Counted from the stretch's first letter, positions 1 through 14,900 are shown. The stretch: DNA of 64,000 bases from Hydractinia symbiolongicarpus (GCF_029227915.1 NC_079882.1:7192001-7256000), one strand, 5' to 3'. Made by a program: numbers and translations. The notes: a model not told the origin generated them from the letters alone.

Positions 1-3000
1 CATCCATGTGCAACAAACCAAGAAAACCAATTCGCCATCCTTGACCGAGTGCGACACTAAAACATACCAATCAAATCTAATGAAACAAGATGTATAGGTT
101 ACCTTTTAAGCTTAATAACGATCAAATATGGTGAGCACAAAATTTAACATTCAGTTCCAGAACAATCCAGGACAAACTTAGGTAAACTTGATTTTTAAGA
201 AAATTCAAGAGACTTGTTAAAAGTGAGCAAAATCCCTGAAAATTGCAGGACGAAAGCAAGTTTGAGGATCTTCAAGGATTTATTTAACTAGCGGCAGCCT
301 GTTTTAGGTCGTGCTTATAAAATCACCACTAATGTAAAAATTACTTAAGCACATTACTTATGTAGCTGGTGTAGTAACAAACTCTTTAATTCCACCAAAA
401 ACCAAAGAAATCTCATTAAAACTGCAATGAGGACGACTCGGCTAAGATTTTCGAAGCACGAATGCTGTTTAATGTGACCATCATGTACTACACGAATCCT
501 ATTTGCTAAAAGCTTGCTACAAGATGGTAGGATTATTAAAACGAAAACTGTAAACATTGGTCAATGAATTCAAAAGGGTTACCACCAGTGTATATGAGAA
601 ATTAGTTATTTTAAAAGGAGGCATTTGATGCACATTCCCTCAATACGAATTTAAAGGAACACAAAGGCAACTCAAAGCCAGCCCAGCCCCGATCTTTTGA
701 TATTATCTTCACATAAACAAGTGTTCACCTGTTATCTGGATGGACAGACACACTTGCATCATTCAGAGTAAGTTTTTGAATGGCTCGCTGTAAATTTCGG
801 TACATGCTTTGATCCGATGGATAAACACCTGCAAAAACCTAAAATAAAGCAAACAATCTGTACTCAGGAAGTTATTATATATATCGTTGTAAAAATTCAC
901 TTGAAAATTAACTGCCTTAAAAGAACTATCATTCAGATGAAGAAGTAAGATTTACACTAATAGATTTTGTGTTGTTCAAAATACTTGTCTAATGTAAATA
1001 AAAACGAAAGCATTGGAATATATATCGAAAATATAATAATATCGTCTTAAAACCTAAATAATTATTGCAAAAAACCCATCAAAAACCACGTTTAGCACTG
1101 AGCTGTAAAGACAACTTACCATCGGAGTGGGAGTTTTAAATCCGGAAGCAGGAGTTACAGGTTTATCCACATGATGGAAAGTGTCTCCTACTAAAGCCAA
1201 TTTTACATCTCGCATTCCCATCGTAATGAACCCGACTTGACCAGCATATCTAGAAATTTCATGCATTAAACACATACACCGCTGTTTCCAATAAACTCTA
1301 ACGGTTCGCCAATAATTAAATGGAAATGTTATGACTAAAAAGGTATTTGGGTTTCTTGTCACATGACACGTCTGCGTCAAATGCTATTGTAAGGACAAGA
1401 TGTCAACGACGTATGCAAAAAGGGTGTCACAGTTTAAACGGGGTAACTTTAAAATGAACATGACAGGCGGATTATGCAGAAGTCAAGATGTTCTGAAAGC
1501 TGAGATTAGGCGTGGCAACCTTGAACACATATTCTGAATGCCTTGTAGAACGCAAATAATGGAAATGTATAAATAAATATTTTACAATTTATCAACTACA
1601 ACTTCATTCGGGTGAAGAATTCCTACTTCCAAAACATCATATGTTTCTTTTGAATAAGCAGATTGTAATCGGTCACCTGAAAATAATAAAAATAGTCAAA
1701 TGAAACTATTCAATTGTGGCTTAACTTCAGTTTTGTTTTATACAACCAAGAAAAATCAAGATCTTCACCAGACCTTTTTTTACTACACCATTTTTCACAG
1801 CCATTAGACAGATAACACCACGATAAACATCATACCACGAATCAAATAAGAATAATGACAAATTCTCTGTGGAGTTTCCTTTAGGACTAAAATTATAAAA
1901 GGTGGGATTACTCATACTTTCTTCGAAATAGTAACATTGAATTTCAACAATTACTCACAAAATTTCCATAGTCTCATTTTTTATAAGGAAAGTACGGAAA
2001 TGTTAACAAACACCCCAAGGAATTAGATCAATTCAGACAATCCGGTCAGAGATTAAAATTGGCAAACAAATGAAGGATTTTTTCTCTAAGACCCAGCTAT
2101 TCATTCACTAAATTGTTGATAATAGTGGCTTCAAAATTAGGTTAATCACCATGAATCTCTAAACCGGAAAAATGGAATCTGATTACCAATCTCCAACACC
2201 AATGTACATCAAAAAAAGAGGTTAATACTTAAGCTTGTAGTAATTTTTTTAAGGTAGTGTTGCAAAACATAGTTATGGAACAAAATACAGCGTACAATTG
2301 TGTTTCGATATAGAATTAATTATGGCAGAATGCAGACACTGACAACTTTGCTGAATCTGATTATATAACTAACCACGGCATGCTGTCAAAAATATTTTCC
2401 AACATAAGCTCAATGCCAGTTCCCATTTTTGCAGATACCTAAATATTAAGAAGACAAGATAATCATTTATACTTTTCTTTCTTTAAAGTGTAAAAATCAT
2501 CTGAACCATCATAATACATTTCAGCCAACCTTCATTATTTGCTCTTTTGGAAAATCTAACACATTTTCAATTTGTTTTGAGACATTTTCTACATCTGCAC
2601 TTGCTAAGTCAATCTGAAAAAAGTAATTAGAATTGGTTAACCTACAGGGTGAATTTTTTTTTCAGAGAAGCTGTTAGTGAAATTCTTTGTTAATATTATC
2701 ACATAATTTCCACATTATTTTAAAATGCATTTGCAAGTATATATCTTCATTTATTGCTACTGTAAATTGAAACTTGACTCTAACTGTAATAACCATGTAC
2801 TTAACATTTTATGTCAGTATCATTGGAGCTGATGATACTTTCTAGCTTTATCATTGCATTTTAAATCATCTTTAAATATTATTAATAAATTTTGTTCATT
2901 TATTTAACTTTCAATTTCACACAGTTTAACTCTTCTTAACTGATACGGGTTTTAAAAGAAAAAATAAACAATAATACCTTATTAATAACTGGTATTATTG

Positions 3001-4451
3001 TTAAGCCATTTTCAATTGCATTGTAATAGTGAGCTACTGTCTGTGCTTGTATACCCTGAAATAAAATTAACAATAAAAACAGCTCGTATCAGTCATGATG
3101 ATATACCATGATCCTCAACTTATAGTAAATCAAACAAATAAACAAAAACCTGAGCAGCATCTACCAGCAAGAGTGCACCTTCACACGCAGCTAATGAGCG
3201 GGATACTTCATAACTAAAGTCAACATGACCCTACAGTAAACAAAATAACAACTATTCAATGTACAGAATTAACAAATTTCTGTAGTTTATATCTTATAAG
3301 TAATTTTTATCATTGAAAATACAATACATATCCTGTAATAATAACTTACTGGTGTATCTATCAGATTGAATAAACAAGTATCTCCATTTTTGTGATGATA
3401 AAACATAGAAGAGGTCTATAAATAAAGAGATTGGCAGACGTTACAAGGCTAAACCCATAAAGAATAACTGCCTTAAAAAATCTTCATTTTCATATATATT
3501 TTTGTGATTTTTGAATAATACCTGTGCTTTTACAGTAATCCCTCGTTCTCTTTCAACCTGTAGTCTATCTAAAACTTGTTTGTTTGCATTTGTTTTTTCT
3601 ATTGTTCCTAAAACAACAAGAAGTAAATTTATTAGAAAAGAAGTTATGCAATAAATAAAAGTTATTCCAATCAAATTCTTCTTAGATTGAGAAACACACT
3701 TAAACGAAAAAAAATTATTTTCTCACCTGTGTATTCCAACAGTCTATCAGCAAGTGTACTCTTTCCATGATCAATATGTGCAATTATGCTGAAGTTTCGT
3801 ATCTTTTCTACCTCATACTGGCTCATTTGATAAATAACATCATTAGCCTACAAAAACAATCAATACTCGTTAGATACATAATAAATTATCAAATAGAAAT
3901 GTCCCATGTAATAGTATGTTACAATATTTACCGTTAAGGAAAACAATTCCTTTTTGTTCGTAAAAAGACATAATCTTTTACAGTACTTTTAAGGAGAAAT
4001 CTTTTGTGAATTAGCATATTTGGGTGTTAATTCACAAAAGTTTGTTTCTGCAAATTTTAGAAAAAAGTTTATTTGAACAAGTTTAAAATTGCTAAAAATT
4101 TCTATCTTTAATTTATACATAAATTGTAATTTAAAAAGAACATAAGGTCTATAATTCTATGAAAATGGTGAAAATTCATGTAGCCTTTATCAGTTGATTA
4201 AGCAAAAACTTAAATTTTAAGTTTTTCTTGCGTAATGTCAAACTTGATTATTCATGAAGTCTATACCCTAAATCTTGCAAATTTGCTTCGCATGAAAGTT
4301 TATTGTACAAAAGTTTCTTTGTTTGAAGTTAAAAATTATAAAGATTAGTTATATTGATTATATTGAAATGTAAAAAGTTAACCATTTTACCTGAGTATAT
4401 GCTCTCTTGAAAATAGGAAATCCAAGTCTCCAAACCTTTACATGGCGATTT
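1..4451 (-). CDS. GUF1: GUF1, mitochondrial translation factor (LepA/EF4-type GTPase), partial at both ends
   Basis: Thirteen exons on the minus strand, in coding order: 4391-4451, 3727-3847, 3522-3607, 3350-3415, 3150-3230, 2978-3055, 2530-2613, 2374-2438, 1774-1886, 1586-1676, 1120-1249, 729-838 and 1-56 (cut by the window edge). All phases are compatible. They give about 380 residues. The GTPase motifs are in order: P-loop AHIDHGKST, switch [16 protein letters not shown] across an exon junction, NKID across the next, and SAK. The second domain follows ([15 protein letters not shown]). The family acts as a ribosome-bound elongation factor in mitochondria. The missing C-terminal third lies left of the window. 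The first coding exon is not placed: the exon at 4391-4451 starts with the last base of a codon, and no upstream ATG with a good phase-2 donor is convincing. The donor after 1774 is an unusual GTCTGG. The family call is secure; the 5' end is open. Confidence 0.93.
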
Positions 4452-4929
4452 CTGAGGGAAAAAACAATTTTTAACTGCATGCATTAATTTCTTCGTGCTT
4501 AAACGAAGTTACAATTTCCAGAAGAATGTTACATTTTGTAACATGCCACTTCATGGAGAAAAACCTGTTGTCTGACATTCAAATAAGGATTTATAGTTTC
4601 TCCCACTGAGGATTTTTTTAAATAAAAAAAGTACATGTACTACCTTTTCTTTTCCGCACTTATAACAAAGTTTTTGAATAAAATATAGATATTCTAAATA
4701 GCACACGTTGATGACAAAATTATCATTTGAGGTGTGTGATGGTTGATTCTCTTACTCAAAAGACTGTTATAAATAGCTTCCTATAAAATAGATTCCAATG
4801 GAACAATTGGTAGCACTGCTCAACAGCACGTGTGTGGAGATGGAAAGACTATTTTTTTTAAAAAGTTACTCTGTCTGACCAGAAAAAACGTGTGGAACTC
4901 CAATCAATCAATATTCACATAATCTATAG
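4452..4929. other. GUF1 upstream region, first exon not resolved
   Basis: AT-rich sequence between the first GUF1 exon I can support and the retrotransposon remnant. It should hold the short first GUF1 exon and its promoter. One weak candidate is an ATG read leftwards from 4724, followed by a phase-2 GTGTGC donor, but the splice signal is poor. I see no other gene. Confidence 0.3.
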
Positions 4930-7900
4930 CTTCAATTCATATAGAAGAACAGGAAGAGGTAGATGGAAAAAGCAAAACAGAAAAAGGACAAAGAGCGGAG
5001 GAAATGGAGGAAAGGATAATAGCAAGATTGACAAAAGTAATAGAACAGAGGCTAGGGCAACAATGAAATTTTTAGAAGGTTTAAAGTCAGAATTTTTATC
5101 CAAAAACGCACAAGAAACAAATGACCCAGTGAGTATAAAGGAAAAGAATAAAGGCAATGGATCAGGGACAGACAATGATGTAATGGACATAAGTAGAAAA
5201 ACAAAAAAACAACAGTAAAATAAAAAGAAAGTATAAAGGAAATAATAGAAGCTCATAAGCCAGATGTAATAGGAAGAGTGGAAACACATTTGCAGATCGA
5301 TGAACCTGAGACATAAAGGGATACAGAGTACTAAGACAGGATAGAAATAGCAAAGGAGGAAAGGTATTGGTAGCAATAAAAGAAAAATATTTTACGCCAT
5401 GTGTAAGAATGGAAACTTTAAAAATGAAAGACCTGGAAAGCATATGGATACAGATCGGAACAAAAACAAAATATAAAATTGGGGTAATATATGCCCCACA
5501 AGGAGACAAACTAAAGATAACAGAGATCAGAAGTATATACAGAAACATTGAAGAAGAGATAAATAAGGGAATGTGATGAAGGGAAAAAATTGATAGTAAT
5601 GGGAGATTTTAATGCAAAAGTAGGAGATAAGATAAGAGGAGGAAGCAACGAGGTTAATAGAGGTGGTAAAATGGCTAGGAGAAGTAGAATGAGGATAATA
5701 AACACGCTTGAGGTGGCAAAAGGAATCTGGACGAGAGAAGAGAAAGACAAGGAATCTACAATTGATTATATGATGATAGAAGAAGGGGAGAAGGAGAAAG
5801 TTGAAATATTTAAAATTGACGAGGGTAAGGAATATACTCCATACCACATTAAAAAAAATGAAGACAAATTAAAAGAAGTACACAGTGACCATAACACAAT
5901 AATGGCAAAAATAAACTGGGAAACTTGTGACAAAGAAGAACTAAGAAAGCAAAGATGGATGATGACGAAAAAGAGTTATGGGAGGTGCAGACAAAAAGTT
6001 AATAAAGGTAAAATATCAGAGATGTTAATTAGACCAGAGAAGATGTTGCAAGGAATGGGCAAAAACTGTGTTTGAAATGAAGAGGAGTAAAAATAAGTGA
6101 GAGAAGAGAGAATTGAACAGTTAGAAAGTTAATGAGATTGAAAAGAAATTTAAAACGGGAAAAGAGAGATAATATGATAATTAACAGAATTAAATTGATC
6201 AATCATCATATATATGAAGTAAAGAAAGGAGGGTATGCAAGAAAAATTCACAAAGTTGTTGAAGAACTAAGAAGGAATGGAGGTGGGATGAAAGAAGAGA
6301 GTTTTTGGGAATTTAGAAGGAAATTGAAAGGGAGGAAGAATGAAACTGGGACACAAATGATAGACGACAAGGGAAATATAAAGTCAGACCCAGAGGAGAT
6401 AAAAAAAGTGTATCAAAATTTTTACAAACTATTGTTTACAAAACCTATAAGAGAAGAAGAAGCAGAAAAATGGGTAGAACAAAATGTAATATAAAAAGTA
6501 GAGGATATTGTGAAAGAGGGAAACAGGCAAGACCCAATGAGAGTCAAGATTGAAACAGTAGAGAAAGTGATAAAGATGCAAAGAAGAAAGGCCAGAGACT
6601 GTGAAGGGTGGTGTAACGAAGTGATAAAAGATGGAGGAAATGAAATGGTGAAATCAATATGGATACTGACTAACAATATATTGGAAACATTGGAAGTACC
6701 TCAACAGTGAGAAAAAATGAAAATTAAATCTGCACACAAGAACAAAGGAAAGAAAACATTAATGAAGAACAGGAGAGGGATATTTTTGACAAGTATACTA
6801 GGAAATATTTTCAAAAAAATAGTATTAAAAGAAGTACAGGGAAAGTTAAGAAACAATAAGCACCAAAACGGAGGAAGAAACTAGAGACCGACGAAAGATA
6901 ACTTGCTGGCGATAATAACTGTAATTGACCTGAACAGGGAAATAAAGAAAACACCTATATGCTTTTTGCAGATGCTGAGAAATGCTTCGACAAATTGTGG
7001 CTGGAAGATTGCATAATAGACTTGACGAAGGATGGCATGAGGGAAAGGGAAGCGTCACTTATCTATAAGCTAAACCAAAAAGCAAAAATTAAAATAATTA
7101 CACCACTAGGAATTACAGATAAAATTGATGTTGAAAAGATGGTGAAGCAAGAAACAATCTTTGGACCACAGCTTTGCTGTAGTAGCACCTTGAAGGTAGA
7201 CAAGATGGGAGAAGTTTCACCCAAGACTGTGATCTCACCGAGAATGGCACTTGGGACATTGGTATGTATGGACGATACAGGGGCTGTAGGGTCAAAAGAA
7301 ACAATAAGAGGTGGGAAAAAAACTAGCTGAAATGGAAAGAATGAAAGGCTTTGTATTTAACAGAGAAAAAACAAAATATATGTTGATCAGGACAGGAAGG
7401 AAAGAACGAAGATCAAGTGAAGTTAAAAAAGAAATGAGACAAGGTAGAATTGAAGATACAGAAGAGTATAAGTATTTAGGAAACTTAATTGGAAGAGAAG
7501 GAACAGTGTGTGGGCAGATTGAGAAAGTGGAAAAGGGAATAGAAGGTGTAATTAGTGAAGTCTAGACTGGCAGATGGAAAGGCTGGAAAGGGTACAAGGT
7601 AAAATAGTAAAGAGATTATTGAATGTGGCTGAAACTACACCTTACTTAGGATTGATAAAAGAACTTGAAATATGGACAATGGAAAAAAGGATTTGCTACC
7701 AGAGACTGATGTTGTACCAAAACATGATGTCATCAGATGAGGATAGGCTTGGCAAACAGGTGATATTAGATCAGATAAGAAGTGGACAAAATGGTTGGTA
7801 CAAGGAAATAGAAAAGATCGCAAGTAAGATAGGAGTGGAGTTGGAACATGTAAAAAAGATGACAAAAGCAGAGTGGAAAAATAAAGTAAAGGGAGGAATT

Positions 7901-8400
7901 GAAAAGAGACTAGAAGAGGAAATGAAGCAGAAAGAAAAGAAAATGAGGAAAATGAGACACTAAAGTGGACAAAAATTCGAAAGAAAAAAGTACATAAGTG
8001 GAATAGGGATAAAAGAAGCTAGTTATACGATAAGAAGAAGTTTGGAAATGTTAGACATAGTTAAAAATATGGAAAAAATAGGACGTGTGTATGTGGAGAA
8101 AAACAAACTACTAAACATATAATAGATTGTATGGGAAAAGAGATATAGAAAAGGATTGATTAAAGGAGACAAACAACATTGGCAGAATGAGAGAAACAAA
8201 TGAATGGATTGAAAAGTATATGGAAATAAGAGACAGAAGGACAATGGAGCAAAAAGAGTAGAAAAAATAAAGGAAGGAGAAATAAGAAAAAATACAACAA
8301 AAAAGAAAAAAAGAAAAAAACAAACAACTATTAAAAAAAGGGAAAAGAGAAAAAGGAAGAAATTAGCCTTGCACCTAGTGGACAATAAAGACAGAAATAT
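4930..8400 (+). mobile_element. Degenerate non-LTR retrotransposon (LINE) with endonuclease and reverse transcriptase remnants
   Basis: A purine-rich plus-strand block holds broken reading frames in LINE order. An apurinic-type endonuclease is shown by 'GVIYAPQGD' near 5480-5510, 'GDFNAKVG' at about 5600-5625 and 'SDHN' near 5885. A reverse transcriptase follows: 'DAEKCFDKLW' near 6970-7000, 'FGPQLCCSS' near 7160-7185 and a damaged active site reading MDD instead of YADD/VDD near 7268. A C-terminal region runs from about 7574 to 7963. Frames change at least six times and stops interrupt it (for example at 5574, 6073, 6492, 6708 and 7328), so no intact protein is possible. The last 130 bp are A-rich, as expected at a LINE 3' end. 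It sits between the divergent GUF1 and TMEM214 genes. End coordinates are approximate and I cannot name the clade. Confidence 0.85.
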
Positions 8401-8926
8401 ATTGTGTCAATGTATAGTTTTATTTTTTTTACTAGGAGCTTGTTGGCAACAAATATGGCGCTTGAAAGATTCAAAGGTTCAAATATAGATTACCTACAGA
8501 ACATTACATCTGTTGAGCATTCTTTTCGTTCTGTATTTTACTTTATCTAGTTTTATTCACGCCTTTGAAGCTCCCCAAAGGGAAATCGAAACCAGCACAT
8601 TACATTTGCATGGCGCAGCAAGGCATATTTCGTGGAAAATGCAAAATTCGATCCAAAAGAGAAGATGGGATAACCTTATTGCTCATGTCTCTCAATACAC
8701 TTGATTTCTTTAAAGTGGAAGAAGTCTGGTAGAGAACTTTGTTGTACGGTTCCAAATCGGTCCGATATTTGGTGGTCATTAGCTATTGTGTAAGTAACTC
8801 GCATACGTTGTGTTGAATTCAGCGAAAGCTCCTTTTGTTGTCGTGTTATTTCAAATCAAAGTCTGATTTATTTCCACTTTTTCTTTCTCTGCGCTGACAA
8901 AGCTGTACAATACTGTCGAAAGGAGA
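8401..8926 (+). promoter_or_regulatory. TMEM214 upstream region and probable 5' UTR
   Basis: About 520 bp between the end of the retrotransposon remnant and the TMEM214 start codon. It presumably holds the promoter and 5' UTR. An open frame at 8513-8704 has no recognisable content. I see no clear TATA box or other decisive element. Confidence 0.35.
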
Positions 8927-11900
8927 ATGGCAGCAAATAATGGGAAATGGGAAACAGTAGTAAATAAAAAGAAAAGCCAAGTTACTAAATCTGATGTTAA
9001 AAGAGCCCAACAAAAATTTATCCAGGGAGAAAAAGTGCCTAAAATCGAAATAAGAGGTAAGCCAAAAATTTGACAGGAAGTTTTATAGTTTTATTATTTT
9101 GGCCATTATTTTATTGCATTAAATTTTCCTGAAGTGAAATAAATCAAACTTACCATTAATGGGGTTATTTAGCCTCTTTTGAGTCCAAAAAAGTCAATTA
9201 TAAGTGACATGGCCAAACGAAGAAGTTCACACTTAACCCTGAAACACACAAAAGAATGTGAACTTAGGGGACATCCAAACTCAAGTTGCTATACTTAAGG
9301 TTGATTCTAAAACACTTATGTTTATTATGAGACAATTTTATAGTTATTTTTTCAAAACAGTATAGTGTAAAGGAAAGGGTGAACCCATGGACTTTTTCCA
9401 ATTATTTTTTTAAAAAAAGAGAAAAAGCTCAAGAAAAAAAGTAGAATAAGGAGAAAATGAAATATACCACACAGTTAGGGCATGATCGATGGTAACCAAA
9501 TCAGTATACAGGCCCTTTGAAAGGTTTTTCAATATATATATATATATGTATATTTTTATCATTACTTCATAATCACAAGGTCCGTGGTTCGGTATACAGC
9601 GCGGACGTGTTTAGCAAGTGTATTTAGAACACCCAAGGTCAACCCATGCCATGCGAGGGAAATTCGGTAGGTAATGCCGGCGTATGCTTCATGTATACAT
9701 TTCGAACACAGGACCCACATTGATAACAGTGTTTCCAACACTGAAGTGGCTATATCCTGTATAAATATTCGGAATAATAATAATAATAATAATCTGCCTA
9801 CATTTTTTAAAAGAATTTGAATAATATTACTCTATTGAGATTTGTGATGTCAAATTATCACAGTTTTCATATTTTTATTTTTAGGAATAATATTATGTCT
9901 GCCTTTACTTGGACTTTTTGTTTTTCACCACAAAAAATGTGCTGCAAAGCAAACACAAGATCATAAATCATTATAATATTACATTTTAATATCATGCATC
10001 ATGCTTATAGTACAGTCCAAATGTAAGCTTTGGTTTATGTGCTATACAACACATTTTACAAGTCAAGTCAAAAGCTGTTCTTTTGTTTATTGAAATTACT
10101 TTAATGATCTGTGCTTAAAAAGATTACAATAGTCATGCTTCAAACATGTTATTAAAATGTTTTGTGTGGTTGTTTTTTTAAAAAATCTTTCTAAACATTT
10201 TATTTGATACTTTTTTTTACAAAACATGTAAAGGATTATAAAACCGTGCACAAAACTACGTTTGTTCTGTTATTAAAAAAATATTACCCTTCTAAACATT
10301 TTATTTCTATATTTATCTTTAAACAAAACTATAAAACTCTAATAACAGGTCCTTGTGGATGAAAGTATTTTTAGCTGAGAAATTTCCTTTTCACTTCAAC
10401 AGCCGATTATATCATAGAGTATTTCCCTGTAAAGAAGCCAGTTAGCCTTTCGTGGTACCATTTTCATAACTTTCATACAACTGCGGCACCATATCAACCT
10501 TCTACAGTATCGTTTTGATAATTTAAGCAACCTACTTGTATTAACCTTCTGAGATGCCATTTTAACAGTTTTTAAGCAAACTAAGGTCCTGTTTTAGCTT
10601 TACATAATGCTGTTTATATAATTTTAAAGCAACCTATAGTGCTGCTTTAATCTTCTATTGTACGTTTTGATAATTTTTAAAGCAACATACAGATGCATAT
10701 TAACCTTTTCATCCCTGTTTTTACAGTTTTCAAGCAAGCTATGGCACCTTTTTAGCCTTCTACGGTACTGTTTTAATAATTTTAAGTGCCAAAATGCTGT
10801 CGTATTAACCCAGTGTTCGAATTAGAAAAGTAAAGTCGGTTCGCAAAAATTTCGGCACTCTGTAACGAAGTAAACCACCATCTAGATGTGCCCGGGAACA
10901 CCCTAAATCAATTACCATTTTTCTATCGACGTTCTTTGTTTTATAATTTATAAAAATGCGATCTAACAAAGCGTTTCTATCGCCATTCTTCGTTCTTAAA
11001 CTTTTAAAATGCAATCTAAAAAAGCATTTCTATCGCCACTTAAAAATGTTTGATTCGCAATTTTATCATTTTCTTTGCAAAGTGATTCGCAAAAATGGCA
11101 TTTCGATTCGCAAATTGCTGCTAATTCGAACCCTGTAAAACCTTCTTTTTTGTTTTTTTTGTTTTTATAATAGGTTTCCCTGATCTATTCATCTCTTAGT
11201 GATGTAATTATTTTCTCTAAAAAAGCAATGGTTTATTATAAAAGTAATTATTTATGCTCGGAAGCTTACATTTAGATTGTACTGTATAATTGCGTTTATC
11301 CTTGCATCAAATGTGTTCTTTTTCTTCCAGTTCTGTTCACAAATATGAACCAGCCTATAATAGTCAGTTGGGGAAAACAGGCTATGTAATTTTCTGATTA
11401 ATTCTAATTTAACCTCACCTAATTAAGCTCTATAGCCTAATTGGGATTTAAAAACATAACTTCTCAAAAAATGTGCACACTCACTTGTTATTTTCCAATT
11501 TTGGGACTATGCAGTGCTGCATGTCAAAATTCTAAGGTGTGCTGTAAAAATCGTTTTTCCCATGCAGTTCTTTTCAGTACTAAAGTTTGATTCCTCCCTC
11601 CCTGCCTCTATTAGCATCTGTTGAAAAATGTCCCAAGGTTATACTAATTTTCAGTGTAAGGATTTTTAGAAATTATTACAAAAATTGAAAATGTGAAAAT
11701 TAATATGCAAAAAAATACATTTTTCTCCAGAGCCGATCCTGTCTTTTTGATTTGCATCAGAAACAGCTAATAAAAAGGATATAGGATTTTACAATTTACG
11801 AAAAAGAAACACATTATCTTACTATTTCTTCGTTGTTATATGTGGGGATGTTAAACTTGTGCAAAAATTAATACATGTTAAGTATATTTTATTCAGAAAT

Positions 11901-14900
11901 GTAAAATAAGGGCCACTATTCCCAAATAGAAATTTCATTAATGTGGTTTTAGGTATTATTGAAATATTATTCCTTTATAACTGGCATAAATGGGCCATAA
12001 GTCCCATATACTTCTCTAATAAATTGGGAAATTTAAGAAAAATTTCAATTGGGAAATAGCCATTTAAGGCCAACTGAGAACACTGGAAGACGCCCTGATA
12101 AGGTAACTAGACAGCTGGAAAAAGAAAAAATTCTTTTCCGTCTTAGCAATTAGCTTTATTTGCATACAAATTGTTGACAAAAGCTTCACTGAAAAACAAA
12201 AATAGAATAATAACAAATGCTTACAATGTTCTCAATGGTGCAATAGAAAAGACAAAACACAACTTAATGCATGCAAAAATTTACACAGTGAATCTTTCAC
12301 ACATTCTTTCACACATTCACTGCAATCATTACTGTTTTTCTATAAAGTTTTAGAAATGCAATTTAAACAAGGAATGCGAGGGCACAATTTGTGTACCATG
12401 TATTTTTTTGTTCTGAAAGAAGCAACAATAACTTGTTTGCTGAACTGTTAACTCTCCGTAAATCAGATGAGTGTGTAAACAAGGGACAGACACAAATAAG
12501 CTATATATCTATATTATTTTGTTGAATGACTGACTTAAAATTAGGTCATTTTTAGGGCATAAAAAAGAATTAAATTCCTCTACTTCAATATAACGTTTTT
12601 AGAAAAACAATGAATCTTAAAATAAGTTGAACATTTTTTAAAAAAAAACCCGTTTGATTAAGGCTTTAACAATTAGGTACACATTAATAAGCATGCACCT
12701 AGCATGGACCTAAACTTCTTTAAGCAGAATTTAATACATATATTTCCATATTTGTTTTATTACGAACAAAAATTAACACAACTGACATCAAGGTGCACAG
12801 TGAGGTGCATGAATGGCGTATAAATTGTGTCTATGTTGATTATATTTTTTATGGGTTATTATTGTTTAGATCCAATCAAATTGGATAAAACATCTTATGC
12901 TGCTGGATTTGAAAGCAAACGATTAAATGAAAGCGAATCAGATGATGAAAAATACCCATCAAGAGTTCCATTTGAAAGTGTTGAAAATCTTCCAACAAGG
13001 TCTCCCAGAAATATTTCAAAGAAGAAAGAAAAGAAAAACCAAAAACAACTGCCTATATTTGATATGAATGCGAAGATGAAAAAGGTAAAAACTTTTAAAT
13101 TTATTTGTGTACGGATAACAGCATGTGTAATTTAAGCTATGTTTTAGAGTGGATATAGGTTACCCAAATGCCTTTAAAACTTAAGTTGCTGTCATATTTT
13201 CTTATAATGTGTATTAAGTTTATTTACAAAAATACTATTTTAATGTTACTTAGTCGTCCTTATAAATATTAAAAAAAAAATGTTTGTTTAAGAAAATGTT
13301 ATTATGAAATACTTGGGAATTTTTTTTTCTATATTATTAGCTGTTGTGAATCTTCACAGTGGGCACCCCTACTAAAATTCTCCTAAATAACTTGAAATTT
13401 TGGACCAAAATATTGATTTCTCCTGAAATTGTCCACTTTGACTCAAATTTGGATGTCATGGGGAAAAATAAAATTAAAATGAATTGGAGAGAGATTCGGA
13501 TTGAAGAAAGTTAGTTTTTTGAAAACATTTTGGTTAAACTGTGGGATAGAAAACGAAAGGAACACGAACTTTCTGTTTGCATTACACCTGCGGCAATCCC
13601 AGTTAAGTATGCAATTATATAAAGTTTATACGGTTCAGGGTAAAACTACAAGATTTCGAATTACAGAGAGAGATTTTTTAAAGGGATTTTAAAAAAAAAA
13701 ATTGTTCTGATTATGGTAGTTTTTGAATCAGAGAGACTGGAATCGGTTAAGAAAAATTTCTAAAGAGTATCTAAAGTTGACATAAGTTTATCTTTATTAT
13801 AAAGATATTTAAATTACAAAGATCCTTATGAAAATCGACTGTAATAATATATTATGTTTTATGTGATAAAAAATTGAGCATAATGTTGATCATGCAATGG
13901 GACATTATATTTACATAATTACTGCAAGTTAATGAATAAAGCCTCTCTGACATTGAAAAACAGATTAAGTAAGAATGGAAATTTATGTCTGTTCTTTCTA
14001 GATTGATATTGCAGCTTTAAAACAACAAATATCTGATGTAAAAGACAAGTTTCCATCTCACCAATTGGTAAATAAATTATTATACCTAAATTGTTGACAG
14101 TTTATAAATAAAAAAGTTTTTCATAAATGTCACTTGCAAGGAATCTTTGTGTTTTGCCAATGGAATAATGTTTATTCACTTTCTGCTTTTTTTTCCTTCT
14201 TTAGATTTGGTTAAAAGAGATTGCTGGCTGGCTACATATTCAGTTATCTGGACCTCACGAAAAGGGAGATCTCGCATATCTTAACAAACCATCAGGTACA
14301 CTTATAAGATCAATCTTAACATGCAGAAAAATAATTTTATTAAAACTACTTAGACAACATGCATTACGTATATAGACAAGGCATTTATAGCACGGCATTG
14401 ATTTTTTAGATTACCCATTGGATGAAGTCCCCAAAGATATCCAAAACGTACTGCTTCAATTAATAAAAGGCTGTGACATTAAAGTTTTAAATAGTTTTTT
14501 TTGTTATTTACTGGCATCCTTAATTACAGAAGTTCAGCAAGGTTGGTAATATACAAATCATTTCTTTGTTTTGTTAATGTTAATATTTATTATTTATAGT
14601 TTAGTTTTAATTTTTATCGTACTATTTGTAATAGCACATGCTACTGTTGCTGATCGTCTATTAATTCAACTCCTCTGCTCCGTTCATACCAATGTTGTTG
14701 GTGATAACTGTGATGAAGTAAGAACTATTTCTATGTTAATTTATTTACATTTTTAAGTCACCCAAATCGCATTACTCTGTCGTTTACATTTTCCTGGGTT
14801 AATTGAACTAAGCCATTTTGGTGCTAGTGGAAATGGATAGTATTGAATTTTTAACATAACGTTTTTAGCATAGCCAAATAACAAAATCCCTTTGCACAAC

